64,000 bases of DNA from Tenrec ecaudatus (GCF_050624435.1 NC_134539.1:42254001-42318000), one strand, 5' to 3'. Positions 33,140 to 44,924 are shown, counted from the first letter of the stretch. The notes: generated from the sequence alone by a model not told the origin. Translations and numbers: made by a program.

Positions 33140-33470
33140 GCTTCTGGGTTTTAGCTCCTAAGCTAGAAAGTCAGGGGGGTGGGGGGAGTCAGAGGAGACT
33201 GGTGCATTTTGCAGTTTGAGAATGTCTTGGTCTAAGTAGTCAAGCACAGAGTATAGTAGGCAGTGACTTAGAACAATTCATTTACGATCTAGCCAACCCA
33301 TCATCTCTGTATCAGGCTCCCATGCTGAAGGCCAGAACCCTGAATTTCTGTTGAACAGAGAGTGATGTAACTTTCTTTTTAGATTTGTACTGGTAATTGT
33401 AATTAAATACAACCTGTGTCTCAAAGCAATCAAAGGCATTGCCACCTCTATCAACCAACCCTCCTCCTAC
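33140..33470. other. Unassigned sequence
   Basis: Short G-run at 33172-33187. Otherwise nothing recognised. Confidence 0.5.
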
Positions 33471-33473
33471 CAC

Positions 33474-33602
33474 CCCCTGACATCAAGTCAATTTTAGCGG
33501 ACAGGAATCCTATTAGGACAGAGTAGAACTGCTCCTTAGCATTTCCAAGACTGCAAATCATATGGGACCAGAAAACCTCATCTTTCTCCAACAGCTGGTT
33601 GA
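33474..33602 (-). repeat. Truncated SINE (antisense)
   Basis: tgacatcaagtcaatttta, gacagagtagaactgctcc, catctttctccaacagctgg. The tRNA head is missing. Confidence 0.7.
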
Positions 33603-33604
33603 AA

Positions 33605-34565
33605 GTGACACCACTTCCCTCATCAGCATTAAAGTCTAGTAAAATGAACAGGGAAGAGTCCAGAGCAATCTTCTCTTTGGGGAACGAAAATGAGACCATA
33701 TCCAAAACCATAAGATCCCAAAGTTTGATACAAGTCAACTTGTTTATTGAATCGAACCTTGGAGATAAGCAAAGGGAGCATTTCACTGGGGTGGATATCA
33801 TGGCAATGTTGGGGAAGAGACAAGAAAATACGTGGGCAGCTGGGGAGACAACAAAGCACTCCCAAATGAAGCTGCACTGTATGGGAGAGAGAGTTCAGAA
33901 TAAACTAAAGCTCATTAGATGGTGGCCAGATAGGTCAATTCTTTTTTCTTTAGACAATTTGGTGGCTACCTTCTGTTTCTATGAAAACACCAGTGTGTCC
34001 AATAAAATATCATATAGTGGAAATTCAGCTTGCAGTTTCACACTCTTCATTTTTGAAAAGCATGGGAAGGCAAACAGAAATGTGAGACTATGAGTCTTTA
34101 AGGAAACCGTAGAGTCATAGTAATTTGACTCTAAAAACAGATGCTTGACAAGCAGTTATATTTAAATCATCAATCTAAAGGACATAATTTCTAAAGTTAG
34201 TAATAAATAACTTTTTAATTTTACCCACCCCAGATGCCATGTGTAAATTATACTTTATGCTAAATGAGATGCATTATTTGACTTTTAATCACAGAAATGC
34301 CTTGAGATTATAGTCATTCAGCCCAAGAATTGCACTTATAACTACCAGAGATGACAAAAAGGTGGAAGAATGATTGTTAGCCACACACAGTGAGGGTTGA
34401 AAAGTCAAACAGTGGAGCTGGCGTTTCACAGTCCCAGAAACATGCAGCCAAGTATTCTCTTTATAGTATTTGGACCTTGAGCTTTGGGAAACACATATTT
34501 GAATAAATCTACTTTATGTGGAACATTTTTATACTAGCCTAAAAAGAAGCCTTTATAATCACTGA
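33605..34565. other. Unassigned sequence
   Basis: A 164-codon plus frame (33599-34093) was checked. Its start lies inside the SINE edge and it has no recognisable motif, so it is not called. Confidence 0.5.
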
Positions 34566-34569
34566 AGTA

Positions 34570-35526
34570 GAGGATGGACTTCAGGCCTCTGCTCAAGCCC
34601 TCCCTCAATGCAAGGACACTTTGTTCTAATAACCTGGCATTCTGTGATGCTCACCCTCCCAGCATAATCACCGAAGACAAAATGAGTGCATAAGCAAATG
34701 TGGTGAAGAAAGCGATGGTACCCGGCTATCAAAAGATATAATGTCTGGGGTCTTAAAGGAAGACTTGAAGTTAAACAAGCAGCCATCTAGCAGAGAAGCA
34801 AGAAGCCCACATGGAATAAGCACACCAGCCTGTGGGATCATAAGGTGTCCACAGGACCAAAACAAACAAACCGATAAAAACCATATTGGTGAGAATAAGG
34901 TGGGCCAGAGCAGAGACCCAAAACCCATCTGTAGACAATGGGATGTCCCCTGACAGAAGGGTCACAAGGAAAGGATGAGTCAACCAGGCTGTAGTATAGC
35001 AATGTTCCTCTGGTTCCTTGAGGCTCCCCCCACTTCCTCTCTCCCCCACTATCATGACCTCAGTCTTGCCTTTCACTTCAGGCTAGATCAGACCATATGA
35101 ACAGGTACAGATAAGCAATAAGAGCTCACAACACACACAATCCAGGAACATGAATGAGAGTGTCACTACCAGTATGAGGTAGGGGGAAGGTGGGGAGAGG
35201 AAGGGAGGCTGGGGAAACTGATCACAATGATTGACACATAACCACACTCCTCCCTCCCAGGGGGAAAAAAACAACAGAAACCATGGGGGGAAGGGAGACA
35301 GCAGTCATTGTAAGATATGAAAATAATAATAATTTATAATTTATTAAGGGGTTATAAGGAGGGGAGGAGGGAAAAAGGAGGAGCTGATAGCAAAGGCTCA
35401 AGAGAACATGTTTAGAAAAATAATGATAGCAACATATGTAAAAATATGCTTGATACAATTGATATAGGGATTGTTATAAGAGCTATAAGAGCCATGAATA
35501 AATTGATCTTTTAATTTAAAAAAGGA
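34570..35526 (+). mobile_element. L1-type retroposon 3' region, 950 bp
   Basis: Long copy sharing the full phrase order with 45150-46139: atcaccgaagacaaaatg, aatgtggtgaagaaagcgat, gtctggggtcttaaagg, cacatggaataagcacacc, ccactatcatgacctcag, gatcacaatgattgacacat, tttataatttattaagggg, then a gaataaattgatc end and A-rich tail. Confidence 0.85.
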
Positions 35527-35689
35527 AGCCTTTAAACTTTGTATGTACGTTACAAAATAATGAAAATAGAAAATTTAAATACATAATGCATGCTCAGAGT
35601 CAAACGTTTAGGTAACAACAAAAGTGTAAATAAAAAATGGCTGCGAAAAAAATACAAAGAGGAAAGTGAGAATCACTTTCAGGTCAGTG

Positions 35690-36025
35690 CTCAGAGATGA
35701 CTTCTGTTAATGCAGTTTTGTTTTCTGTAACTAACTACGTGTGCATCCATGGACATACACTTTACATTTTAAAAGCAATAACAATACATGCTGCTTCTGC
35801 AATTATTTTCATTACATAATATATCATGGACAGTTTTACATATCAACAAATATAGATTTTTTACCATTATTTTAAGTGTATATGTAAAATTTTGGTGTAC
35901 ATAGGTATCATCATTTCGAAACAGATCCCTATGACTAGACATTTAGCTTGAATTTGGTTTTTATAATCTGGAGGGAAAAAAAAAGCAGTCATGAGCACGG
36001 TTGACCCAGAGTACTTAGACTATCT
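35690..36025 (-). mobile_element. Old L1 3' UTR fragment (antisense)
   Basis: Antisense old-L1 flavour: cattacataatatatcatgg, ccctatgactagacatttag, cttgaatttggtttttat. Family placement is by eye. Confidence 0.4.
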
Positions 36026-36391
36026 TTACAAAAAATGTGATTGTAAAATTATACAATAGGTTTTATGTTTTTATACATATGGTTAGATTGCCCACCCCAA
36101 AGTTGACAATAATATATACTTTCATGAACAAGGTATGAGAATGCCTCATTTTAAAAAATTATTGTTGTGAATTGCATTTCATCCCCCCAAAAGTTATGTT
36201 GAACCCCTAAACTACTATACCTATAAATATGTCTCTGCTTGGAAATCATAGTGTACTTCTGTTATGTCAATGAAATAATGCTGGGATAGAATGGGCCCTA
36301 AACTAAATCACTTCTAAATGGTGTCTTATAAAAAGAGTGGAATAGAAACAGAGACAGGCATACAGGAGGAAGACAGATATCATAAGAGTGG

Positions 36392-36420
36392 TGATCTTAG
36401 CCAAAAGGCCGAGAAGCGAT
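36392..36420 (-). ncRNA. RNU2 fragment: U2 snRNA 5' fragment (nt 1-29)
   Basis: 29 bases match nucleotides 1-29 of vertebrate U2 spliceosomal RNA on the minus strand with no mismatch; 36420 corresponds to U2 nucleotide 1. It lacks the branch-site-pairing segment, the Sm site and the snRNA promoter, so it is a retroposed scrap and not a gene. It lies between LTR sequence and the 3' end of an antisense RTE fragment. Confidence 0.93.
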
Positions 36421-36912
36421 GCCATTTTGTTGTTGCTAGGTGACGAGGAGGTAGACCTGATTCATAGCAACACTGTGAAACAGAGCAAAGCACTGCTCTG
36501 TCCTGGGCCCTCCTCACACTGGTTCTTACGTTTGAGCTCCTTGTTGCAGCCACTGTGTCCTTTCATCTTGTTGGGAGTCTTCTTTTTCATCAACCCTCTA
36601 CGTGCCAACCACGATATCCTTTTCCAGGGACTCTGATAACATGTCCAACACATGTCAAATGCAGTCTCATCATCCTTGCTTCTAAGGAGCATTTCTGAAG
36701 ACCCGCAGTACTCTCAGCATGCTTTACATCACCACAATTCCAGTGCATCATTTCATCTGTGGGCCTCCGGATTCATTTTCTAAGCTTCACATGCATAGGA
36801 GGCAATTGAAAATACCTCATGACTTGGGTCAGGTGCCTCTCAGTCCTCCAAGTGGCATCCTTGCTCTGGAAAGAGATCTTGTACAGCAGATTTTCCCAGT
36901 GCAGTATGTTAG
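36421..36912 (-). pseudogene. RTE/BovB-like LINE 3' fragment inside LTR
   Basis: Antisense 3' terminus (ttgttgttgctaggtgacg at 36427) followed by gttgcagccactgtgtcc, ctacgtgccaaccacgatat, gcatgcataggaggcaattg-like text and gacttgggtcaggtgcctct. 5'-truncated near 36912. Its 3' end joins U2 nucleotide 1 through about six extra bases. Confidence 0.8.
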
Positions 36913-37144
36913 CATTGGGTTGTCAGCAGTAACCAGAACCTGGAGAGAGCCCCACAGAAAGAATCAACGTGGCTGACCCCCTGAAGTAGACTTTCAACTT
37001 CTAGATGTGTGAGAAAATAAAACTCTGTTCTTCAAAGTCAACTATTTACGTTATCTTTTATTATGACTAGGTAATTTATTACTAAGTAAGGACAATCAGA
37101 GAAGAAAATGTATCCCACTTTTCCCTTTTGGTATATAGTTTTAG

Positions 37145-37820
37145 AAAACTTTTGATTTAAATATTTTATTTATAATTTTTAATTATAAATTTAATGGGAA
37201 GTTCTATGAATCCTAACGCATAACTAGATTACTAATCCCACCACAACGAGGATACAGAACATCTTTCTCTTTCTCAAAACTCCCACATAGTTCCTAAAAC
37301 CTCCCCCTACCCCAGCTCCATATCTCTTCTCCGTCCCTATAATGGTTTGTTTTTTTAAGAATGTCATGTGAGTGACACACTATGAAAACCTTTGAGATTG
37401 ATTCCTTTCATGTTCATAATGCTTCTGGAATTCATTCAAATGGTTGTATACATCAGTAGTTCATTTTTATTGCCATTTCATTATATGACTTTATCTGTTT
37501 GCTAATCCACTTATCAATTAAAGGGCATTTTTTTCCCAATTTCTGAGAGTTAGGCAGAGAACTGTTATAAACATTCACATACAGGTTTCTCTTTGAGTAT
37601 GTTTTCATTTCTCTGGTAGAAAGACTCAGGAGAGCGGTTACTGGATCATATGATAAATGAATAATTAAATTTATGAGAAATTGATTAAGTTTTTTCTAGG
37701 ATGGTTGCTCCATTTTGCATTTCCACCAGCAATATATGGGAATCCCAATTGTTCAGCATCCTTGTCAGCATTTGCTATTGTCAGTACTTTTTATTTTAGC
37801 CATTCAATTAAGTGTAAATT
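37145..37820 (-). mobile_element. Old L1 3' UTR (antisense)
   Basis: Classic mammalian L1 text read antisense: tccattttgcatttccacc, agcaatatatgggaatccca, cagcatccttgtcagcatt, ttattttagccattcaatt, plus upstream gttttcatttctctggtaga. Confidence 0.8.
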
Positions 37821-37824
37821 GCTT

Positions 37825-38505
37825 TGACTTTACCTAGCTTTTACCCACTTACCAGCAGTCCTGACAGTCTCTTGAACCATGGACAAGCAAATGTATTATT
37901 CTGAATTATATTTAATTTGATGGCTGTATCCAAGGTAAACTTTTCCTATAGATCGGGTGGACGAGAACAATAGGAGGGCATACTCTTTAAAATAATCAAC
38001 AATTGCAGATCAAAGAGCAGCATTTTCCCAAGGCCAAAGTTCAGAAGACAGGGATTCTGAATAAAAAGGAAAACACACTAAGAAGTTATTTTGAAAAAAT
38101 AAATGGTTCAAAAGTGTTTCCTTGATCAGCAGCGAGCCAGTTTTACCCAGCCACATGAACAGCGCATTATCTAAAGTGTACTCTTGAGCTGTAAAGACAA
38201 GGAGGCAAGCTCGATCATGTATTGAGGGCCTGTTCTGAGCCTTTGTGTGAAGAAGGAGCATGGGGGCGGGGGAGAAACTGAGCTAGTCACTCATTGCAGC
38301 AAGAGATGACACATGCCGAACAAAGGAGAGGTCATAAAACTGTAGCCTGAGCCACTGATCTAGCTATCTTGTGCTAGGTCAGCAACTTGGGTAGGGAGAG
38401 ATGAGGGACACTTATAAGAAAGACGGAATTTGTCATTAATCGCAACTTGAACCCTTCAGTTAAACAAGAGGTTTGTGCATGTGTCATAGAAGTCTGATGG
38501 CATCT
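37825..38505. other. Unassigned sequence
   Basis: Nothing recognised. Confidence 0.5.
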
Positions 38506-38507
38506 GT

Positions 38508-38722
38508 CATAGGAAGTCTGATGGCGTAGTGGTTGTGCGTTGGGCTGCTAACCTAAAGGCCAGCAGTTCCGTACCACCAGCCACTCCGTGGGAGAAAGAC
38601 AAGGCTTTCTAGTCCCCTAAAGAGTTATCATCCCCCTACAACACACACAAAAAGAGTTACAATCTAGGGCACTGGGCAGTTCTATCCTGTGGAATCAACT
38701 CTATGGCAGTAAGCTTTGTTTT
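38508..38722 (+). repeat. Afrotherian SINE with small insertion
   Basis: tctgatggcgtagtggttg head, gctgctaacctaaaggccag, body with agttatcatc and agttacaatc both present (38622-38668). This suggests a short internal duplication around an A/C-rich insert. Confidence 0.85.
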
Positions 38723-38724
38723 GG

Positions 38725-40030
38725 TTTGTTGTAGGTTGTAATTAAGTTATTCACAAATGACTGTTTAAAAACCCCAGATGCTCATTAGTTGTGTCAAAAA
38801 TTCCAAAGTCCATTTGTATCAAGGGCAGGAACTATAGATCCTTTACAGGTTCCACCTGCATCCCTGACCCAGGGGCCTGTGTGCACGTTTTCTCATCACT
38901 AGTGGTCAGTTCATAGTTCCTTGTCGTCATCAAAAAGCCAGACACTTATGACATAGCCACAATTTAGAGTCAATTTAAGAGAAAGGATTAAGAAAATTCT
39001 CACAATGACAGCACTGAAAAGTGAAGTTCTTTGCATAAACCAGAATAGAAGTCTCCGAATGCCTGAAGTTACCTGGAAGTGCTTCACCATTGCTCTGGGA
39101 GGTTTCCCAACAAACCTTTATGGAGCTCCAACTATGTCCGAGTCCTTGTGTGAGAGCCTTCCCATGCTTCGAGAGAACTCACACCCGCGTGGGGAGACAC
39201 AGCGAGCCAGCCACAGGATCATTTGAAACAAGCCAGAAGAAGGTGTAGGCTGGGTGGAAAGGAAGTACCCATGAGCCACAATGCAAGCTGAAAATCAGAG
39301 AAAGTTTTCCAAAAGGAGCTGAAATTTGTGCGATGGCTAAAAAGTTGAGGCTTTTTTCCAGGCATGCCAACGGATAAAAGCACAGAGAGAGCAAAACAAG
39401 GCCTGTACAGACCAAGTTCCTCATGGGGGCTGGAGCCTAGCAAAGCAGTTTAGTGGAAAATGGCAGTGAGTGGGTAGAAAGGTTGGCCAGGGCCAGCTCA
39501 GGAAAAGTCTGGGAGTTGTGCCAAAGGGGTTGGATTCACTGTGTTCCTTTCTGCTTGTCTTTTGGCCTGAAATATGCTTATCTGCATTAGCTGGACTCCT
39601 TCTGTACTTGTCCCATGAGTGGAAACATGCCTGCTCTTGAAACTGCCGTGTGAACTGCGAAAGAACCAAATGAAACCGAGGGACTGGTTCAAATCCCAGT
39701 CCTGACCACTGAACGGCGGAACCACCCTGTTGCTTATTCACAAGTTATCCATCGTCTCTGGGCCTTAGCTTAATCATTTGCTAAATGAGAATAACAGGGA
39801 TGTCTTCCTTAACAAGTTTGTAGTAAAAATTAATGAGCTAATCCGTGTAAATGTACAGGGAATGTGGCCAAGAAGGAATTGGCATTCAATAAATATTAGC
39901 TAGTGTGGCTTCTAAGTGGTTTTGACATAGTCAGAAATCAAGAGCATTCTATCTCAGCTGCAATTATGCCCATGAAGGTGGAAGAGCATACAGGTGGAAA
40001 AGTTATGAAAATGTCTTACACATAACAAAC
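38725..40030. other. Unassigned unique sequence
   Basis: Overlapping 60-106 codon frames on both strands (39005-39741) have no family features. No exon called. Confidence 0.45.
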
Positions 40031-40034
40031 CCCC

Positions 40035-40565
40035 TTTAAAGGGTGAGTTGCTGGGCTCTGAAGATGAGGACCATCGTCTCAGGGGACACCAAGGTCAATT
40101 GGCACAGCATAGTCTATGAAGGCCAGGTTCAACATCCTACTTTGATGAGCAGCAAGTTGGGTCTTAAAAGCTCATGCATGAGCAACCATCTAAGATACAA
40201 CTATTGGTCTCTTCCCATCACAGGAAAGAAGAGTAATGAAGCTTGAAAGACTTGCAAACAACCCAATGGGCTAACAGACAAGCAAACATTACTCTCCACA
40301 ACCCCAGACCAGAAGAACTAGACGGTGCCCAGCTGCCACTACCAACTACTCTGTCAAGCACCCTATCAGAAGTTGCTGCACCATGTGGGAGAGAAATGTG
40401 GAACAAAACTCAAGTCATAAAAGATACCAGTCTTTCGGGTCAGACAAAGACTGGTGGGACCCCAAAACTATAGTTCCTCAGTCAACCTTCAGGGCTGGAA
40501 CTGAACTCCCCACCATGCTGGAATGATAGACCCCTGAAGATCAAAAGAACAGCATTTGCCCAAGG
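40035..40565 (+). mobile_element. L1-type 3' UTR fragment
   Basis: gatgaggaccatcgtctcag, ggacaccaaggtcaattggc, agttgggtcttaaaagctc, gcaaccatctaagatacaac, ggtgcccagctgccactacc, gtggaacaaaactcaa. Same phrase order as the copy at 4760. Confidence 0.55.
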
Positions 40566-40569
40566 ACAA

Positions 40570-41620
40570 AAGCTCGGAGGCTTGGGAAAGGAGGAGGCGT
40601 GGAAACAGGGGAGAGACGCTGGGAGAAACTGGACTAAGTGAGGGTTCATTGGCAGAACTGCACTGCGTGAGTGGAGACCAGAAATGTGTGTGACTCGTGG
40701 AATGTGAAACCGAGGCTCAGCTCTGTCGACCTTCTCCTCGCTCATCCTAGAAAGGGTTTAAAATAAGGAAGAAATCAACCACACGCATTCCCAAGTTTCT
40801 TTTCGCCATGTGCCTGCCCGCTGCCCTCCAGGTAGGCTGCATGTGTTGATGTTATCTTGTCTTGTCACGGTCCTGTCCATTCCCCGATGGACAGTGCCCT
40901 TCCTGTAAAACTTTCTTCTGAAATTCATGCTGCTCTTATCAGGCTGTGCTTGTGACCTCGGCCCCGCCTGGCTGCTAATCAGAAATGAATGTACAGGTTG
41001 CAGCCAGCCAACTTGTGCCACCTGGAGCACAGCCTGGACCTGGAGAAGCCTGCCTGTTCACCCACAGAAGTCTCTGCCAGGGAGGGTGGGGGTTCCTGCC
41101 TCCCCAAAGGGGACACCATGCTATCACACCCCCGCTGGAGAAGTACCCCACTGACCTTTCTGAACATGCAATCTGCCAACTCGGTGGGGAGCAGAGAAAG
41201 GTAAAAGGCGTCAGTTGTGAAGCGCAGCCCAGCAATCACGAGGGCAAGTGGAAGAGGTCACAGCCACAGAGGCACTTTCAGGTTCCCTTGAAACTAACCA
41301 CACACAGATGCAGCGAAGTGCCAGTTTGGGAAAGTCTTTCATGCTCAAATATTTGATCTAGAAGGCACTTGAAAAACATGCTGGCTCAAGAACAACAACA
41401 GCCAAACACCAAAACAAAGCTCATCAATTGAAGAGTTATCTCTTACACCCAGATGATAAAACCTCTGTCAGACATGCATTTCCACAGCATAACCTGGCCA
41501 CACCCTGTCATTCCATGCACCCACGTCGTGATCCCAGCCTTTGGGTCATTTCCGAGCAGAAGTGCAGAGCTCAAACAACAGAACATTCTCGCAGCCTCGG
41601 CCTGGCTAATGGCACTTTCT
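40570..41620. other. Unassigned, moderately GC-rich unique sequence
   Basis: Several overlapping frames at 40758-41356; no splice-flanked exon or known domain recognised. Confidence 0.4.
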
Positions 41621-41636
41621 GGTGAAAAGAAATCTG

Positions 41637-41954
41637 GTTAACCAATTAAAAGGATCTACATATAATCTCCTCCCTGGGGAACGGACAACAGAAAAGTGGG
41701 TGAAGGGAGACGTAGGATAGTGTAAGGCATGACAAAATAATAATAACTTATAAATTATCAAGGGTTCATAAGGGAGGGGAATGGGGAAGGAAAGGGGAAA
41801 ATGAGGAGCTAATACCAAGGGCTTAAGTGGAGAGCAAATGTTTTGAGAAGGATGAGGGCAGCAAATGTACAAATGTGCTCGACACAGTGGATGTATGTAT
41901 GGATTGTGATAAGAGCTGTAGGAGTCCCCAATAAAATGATTTTTTTAAAAAAAG
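41637..41954 (+). mobile_element. L1-type retroposon with perfect 10-bp target duplication
   Basis: 5'-truncated copy (aaggatctacatataatctc to AATAAAATGATTTTTTTAAAA). It is flanked by identical aagaaatctg at 41627-41636 and 41955-41964. Duplication, A-rich tail and an A-rich target agree with L1 endonuclease-primed insertion. Few mutations compared with other copies, so it is fairly young. Confidence 0.9.
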
Positions 41955-41965
41955 AAGAAATCTGC

Positions 41966-43380
41966 TTATCTTGGTACGAAAAGAACTTCAACCTCTGCCT
42001 TGCTCACAGAGCCCATCCGAATACGAGGGAAACTGCAGATCAGAGGAGTCCCGTGGCCTGTCCCAGGTAGTTTGCCCCAAAAGAGCTAAAGCCCAGGAAA
42101 TATGGCTGACAGCCTTTTTTGCATAACAGGATGATCAAGTCCTGTGGCTCCCAGCAAGCTGAGAGTGAATACCGCATCGCAGAGTGGTCCAGGTTCCCCT
42201 GCCTGGGAGCAAATTCCCGCCAGTTGCTGTCTTGTCAAAGTCCATTCGCAGGGAAGCCGCATGTGTCCGAGCATCACTGTCCGCCACAGGGCCTGCCATG
42301 GCTGGTTTCTCTGGAAAGCGCTTATTACCAGGCCTTTCTTCCGAGGCAGCATGGATTCCAGCCTCAAACCTTCCATTTGCACCAGCCAGGGACTCCAAGT
42401 GCACATTGATTCACATGATGACAATCTCCTAAACGTTGTCAGCTCTGTGCCCCTCCTGCTCCCTCCAGAATGTGTCCCCTCCCAGGTAGAAGCGCTTCCC
42501 CCGTTCTTCTGCTGCAGACAGTCTGCAAGTTGTCAAAGGCCCTATAAAGGCATCAAAGACTGCGGTCCCCTCCGGCAGTCCCTGCTCCTGACGGAGTGCT
42601 CCTGACAGAGTGCTCCTGAGCCGGCCCTGCAGCCCCACGAGTTTGGACTGTTTTGCCGACCATTGCTTGCACCAGAATAAGCATTGTTGTCTGAGGACTG
42701 TGGCTGGGGTCCGTGGGAGAAAGGAGGGTGTCGGACATGGTGTCCCCACTGTGACTCTGGCTATGCTGGCGCTGGGGCAGGATCGCAGCCTCCCTCGTCC
42801 TTGTCAAACACGTCTCCTCGCTGTATGGTCAGAGCAGCATTCCCACGGGGTGCGCAAGCAGGTCCTCAGCCAGGAGGTCAAAATGAGCAAACGTTGAAAT
42901 CATTATCCAGGCCAGGTTCACTTTCCTAGCCTTCCACATTCTTATCTCCTCCTCACACATCCCCAAATGCCTCTCCAGCAAAAAAACAAAACAATCACAC
43001 GCACCTGGAACAATACAGCCAACACTTTGGTCAATCAGTGAAGAAAACAAAAAGTTTCCAAATGTATGTGCTTGAGCTTGTACAGAGATCGTTGGAAAGG
43101 AGGCCCTGCTTGGCGCGGACACCAGAGGCCTGTCAATTCCATCACACAGAAAATAGATAACCTTTCACCTCTATTGGAACCTTATCACAAACTCATCTCC
43201 GAAGTGCAAATAAATCCATTATGAGGAGGGAGGAGGTCATTTCTAAACAAACAAGGGCTCCCTTAATTTACAGATTCCCAGAAGCAGAAGCTAAGAAGGA
43301 GTTAGGAGGGGGTGCTCTTTATTGAGGGGACAATGGTTGTTCATGTGGGAGAGCTCAGTTGGATTCACAGCCAATGCACC
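41966..43380. other. Unassigned, moderately GC-rich unique sequence
   Basis: Long stretch with few repeats. Overlapping frames on both strands (42086-42929) look random. No domain or splice pattern convinces me, but this is a place to test for conserved exons. Confidence 0.4.
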
Positions 43381-43389
43381 ATCAGGGGG

Positions 43390-43560
43390 CTAAACAAGTT
43401 GCAGCAAAACTTGCAAGTAAGACAGACTAGAAAGAAAGGTTTGCAATCTGCTTCTGACAATCAGCCAGTGAAAATCATTTGGATGGCCATGGTCTAATCA
43501 CACAGTGCATGAGGTCTCCAGGAGCGGGGGCCGATCGGATGGCAGCTAACCACTCCGCCT
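43390..43560 (+). repeat. Old SINE, tentative
   Basis: gtttgcaatctgcttctgac, ggagcgggggccgatcgga, ggcagctaaccactc. Resembles an older afrotherian SINE subfamily with a ctgcttc body. Confidence 0.4.
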
Positions 43561-43629
43561 GAAACCCAATCACAGGATACACTAGTGAGGAGGTCGTGAA
43601 CGTGAGAGCGAAGAGGATAAATACCAGTA

Positions 43630-43745
43630 CAACCAAACCAAACCAAACTACTGCCATGGAGTTGATTCCAACGCAGAGCGGAAACTATAAATAGCTACAG
43701 GAGTAGACAGCCTCCTCGGTTTTTCATAAGCAGTTTACAGGTATG
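43630..43745 (-). repeat. Truncated SINE (antisense)
   Basis: accaaaccaaaccaaactac tail, ccatggagttgattccaacg, then body to a truncated end. Confidence 0.75.
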
Positions 43746-43749
43746 AGGG

Positions 43750-44355
43750 ACCCCCTGTTAAAATAAGAGGAACTTGCATCAAGGTCAGAGGTCTGATTTG
43801 GGCTAAAGGAGTCCACCTGGGACACTCCCTCTGGGATCAGTCAAGGTGAGGCGGTGAAAAGCAGGGCCAACTCCACTCAGCCCCACCGCACTTCAAGAAT
43901 TGGAAAACCGGAGCATTTGTCCACCGACTTCCATCATCATTGAGAACTACCCCTTGCCCCTTGCACTTCTGGACGGAACTGTTTGCGGCCCTGCAAGCTC
44001 TTCATGGTGCCAAGAAAGTCCATACACAGAAAACCAAGGCATTGGAGGTTGGAGAGTGTCCACGCACTGGAAGCTCTGTACTGTCGCTGGCAGTGAGCAT
44101 GAGCAGGCAGAAGAGAGAAGGGCATCGATTGCATCTGTGACATGCCAACGACATACCAACCTTTTCTTTACTATGGACCAAAACTATGAAACTCATGTGC
44201 ATATCCCAGTATGGCTACGTCCCAGAGCCTCCCTCAACACAATCTTTCAAAACTCAAAGCCAGAGGACGAAAAACACATGCTGATACATTTTTGTCTTCT
44301 TACTTGGTCCAGGCTCCCCCACTCATTTTAATACCCTTTCTTACGGAAAAAAACA
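43750..44355. other. Unassigned sequence
   Basis: A 143-codon plus frame (43900-44331) has no recognised domain. The segment adjoins the hAT-like end and may belong to the same element. Confidence 0.4.
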
Positions 44356-44359
44356 AGTT

Positions 44360-44582
44360 CTAAAAATTGGCGATAACTTAGCTTGTCAGTTTTGCTGCTC
44401 TTAGTGCAGTTGTTTGCACATGCGTTTGACACCTAAGATTGCATCTGATTGGCTGCGCTGTATGTCAATTAAGTGACGGGATTGATGATAGACTTACGTT
44501 TATTTTTTAAATGCCATAAGATCTACCCACACTACATTTGCGATTGACTAGTAGATCGCGATCAACGTATTGAGCACCCCTG
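44360..44582. mobile_element. hAT-like element end fragment
   Basis: Right end reads gtagatcgcgatcaacg, then tgagcacccctg. This gives a terminal CAGGGGTGC on the opposite strand, a hAT-style end. The interior has the palindromic tagtagatcgcgatc motif. I cannot find the matching left end, so it may be truncated. Confidence 0.5.
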
Positions 44583-44584
44583 AT

Positions 44585-44922
44585 ATAAATGTAAAGCTAA
44601 GAGTCAGAAGTTAAAAGTTTAGGAAATTGGTATTTGCAGCATCACTTAAGTCTTGATTGTTTTCTTGAAAGAAAGAAGCCGGGAGTTTGACGCATGCAAT
44701 GAGTCCCACAATGCAGATACCTATCTTAAGTAAAATTCAAAAAGAGAGAAATCCCTTTGGCTATATGCTGTTGTTCTTTCAAATCAGATCCCAGATTCCA
44801 TTGTTTCAGGGAAAGGAAGAGCCACAAAAGAAGGTCATTTTGGACTTGTGGACTTCCAAGAGTCCAGTTTAAAAAGGATTGACATGGTCCTCCAAAGGAA
44901 TTTGTGCAGACCCATTTTCTTC
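44585..44922. other. Unassigned sequence
   Basis: Nothing recognised. Confidence 0.5.
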
Positions 44923-44924
44923 CT

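Larger units (their letters stand above)
36160..37085 (+). mobile_element. MLT1-like LTR (ERVL-MaLR), interrupted
   Basis: The 5' part (36160-36391) reads attgttgtgaattgcattt, ccccccaaaagttatgttga, gggccctaaactaaatc, gtgtcttataaaaagagtgg. The 3' part (36908-37085) reads gtaaccagaacctggagag, ggctgaccccctgaagtaga, actttcaacttctagatgtg, gtgagaaaataaaactctg. These match an old mammalian LTR consensus, with its AATAAA in place. The RTE/U2 insertion occupies the middle. Confidence 0.7.

Noticed and set aside
33599-34093. 164-codon plus frame as a gene
   Set aside because: Starts in SINE sequence, shows no recognised motif or splice signals, and length is unremarkable in 64 kb.
36392-36420. Functional U2 snRNA gene
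   Set aside because: Only nt 1-29 are present, with no promoter elements and no Sm site.
41966-43380. Conserved coding exons in this low-repeat stretch
   Set aside because: Frames overlap on both strands with no domain or consistent splice sites visible; needs comparison with another genome.
43900-44331. 143-codon frame as a hAT transposase
   Set aside because: It sits next to a hAT-like end, but no BED finger or hAT C-terminal motif could be read on either strand.
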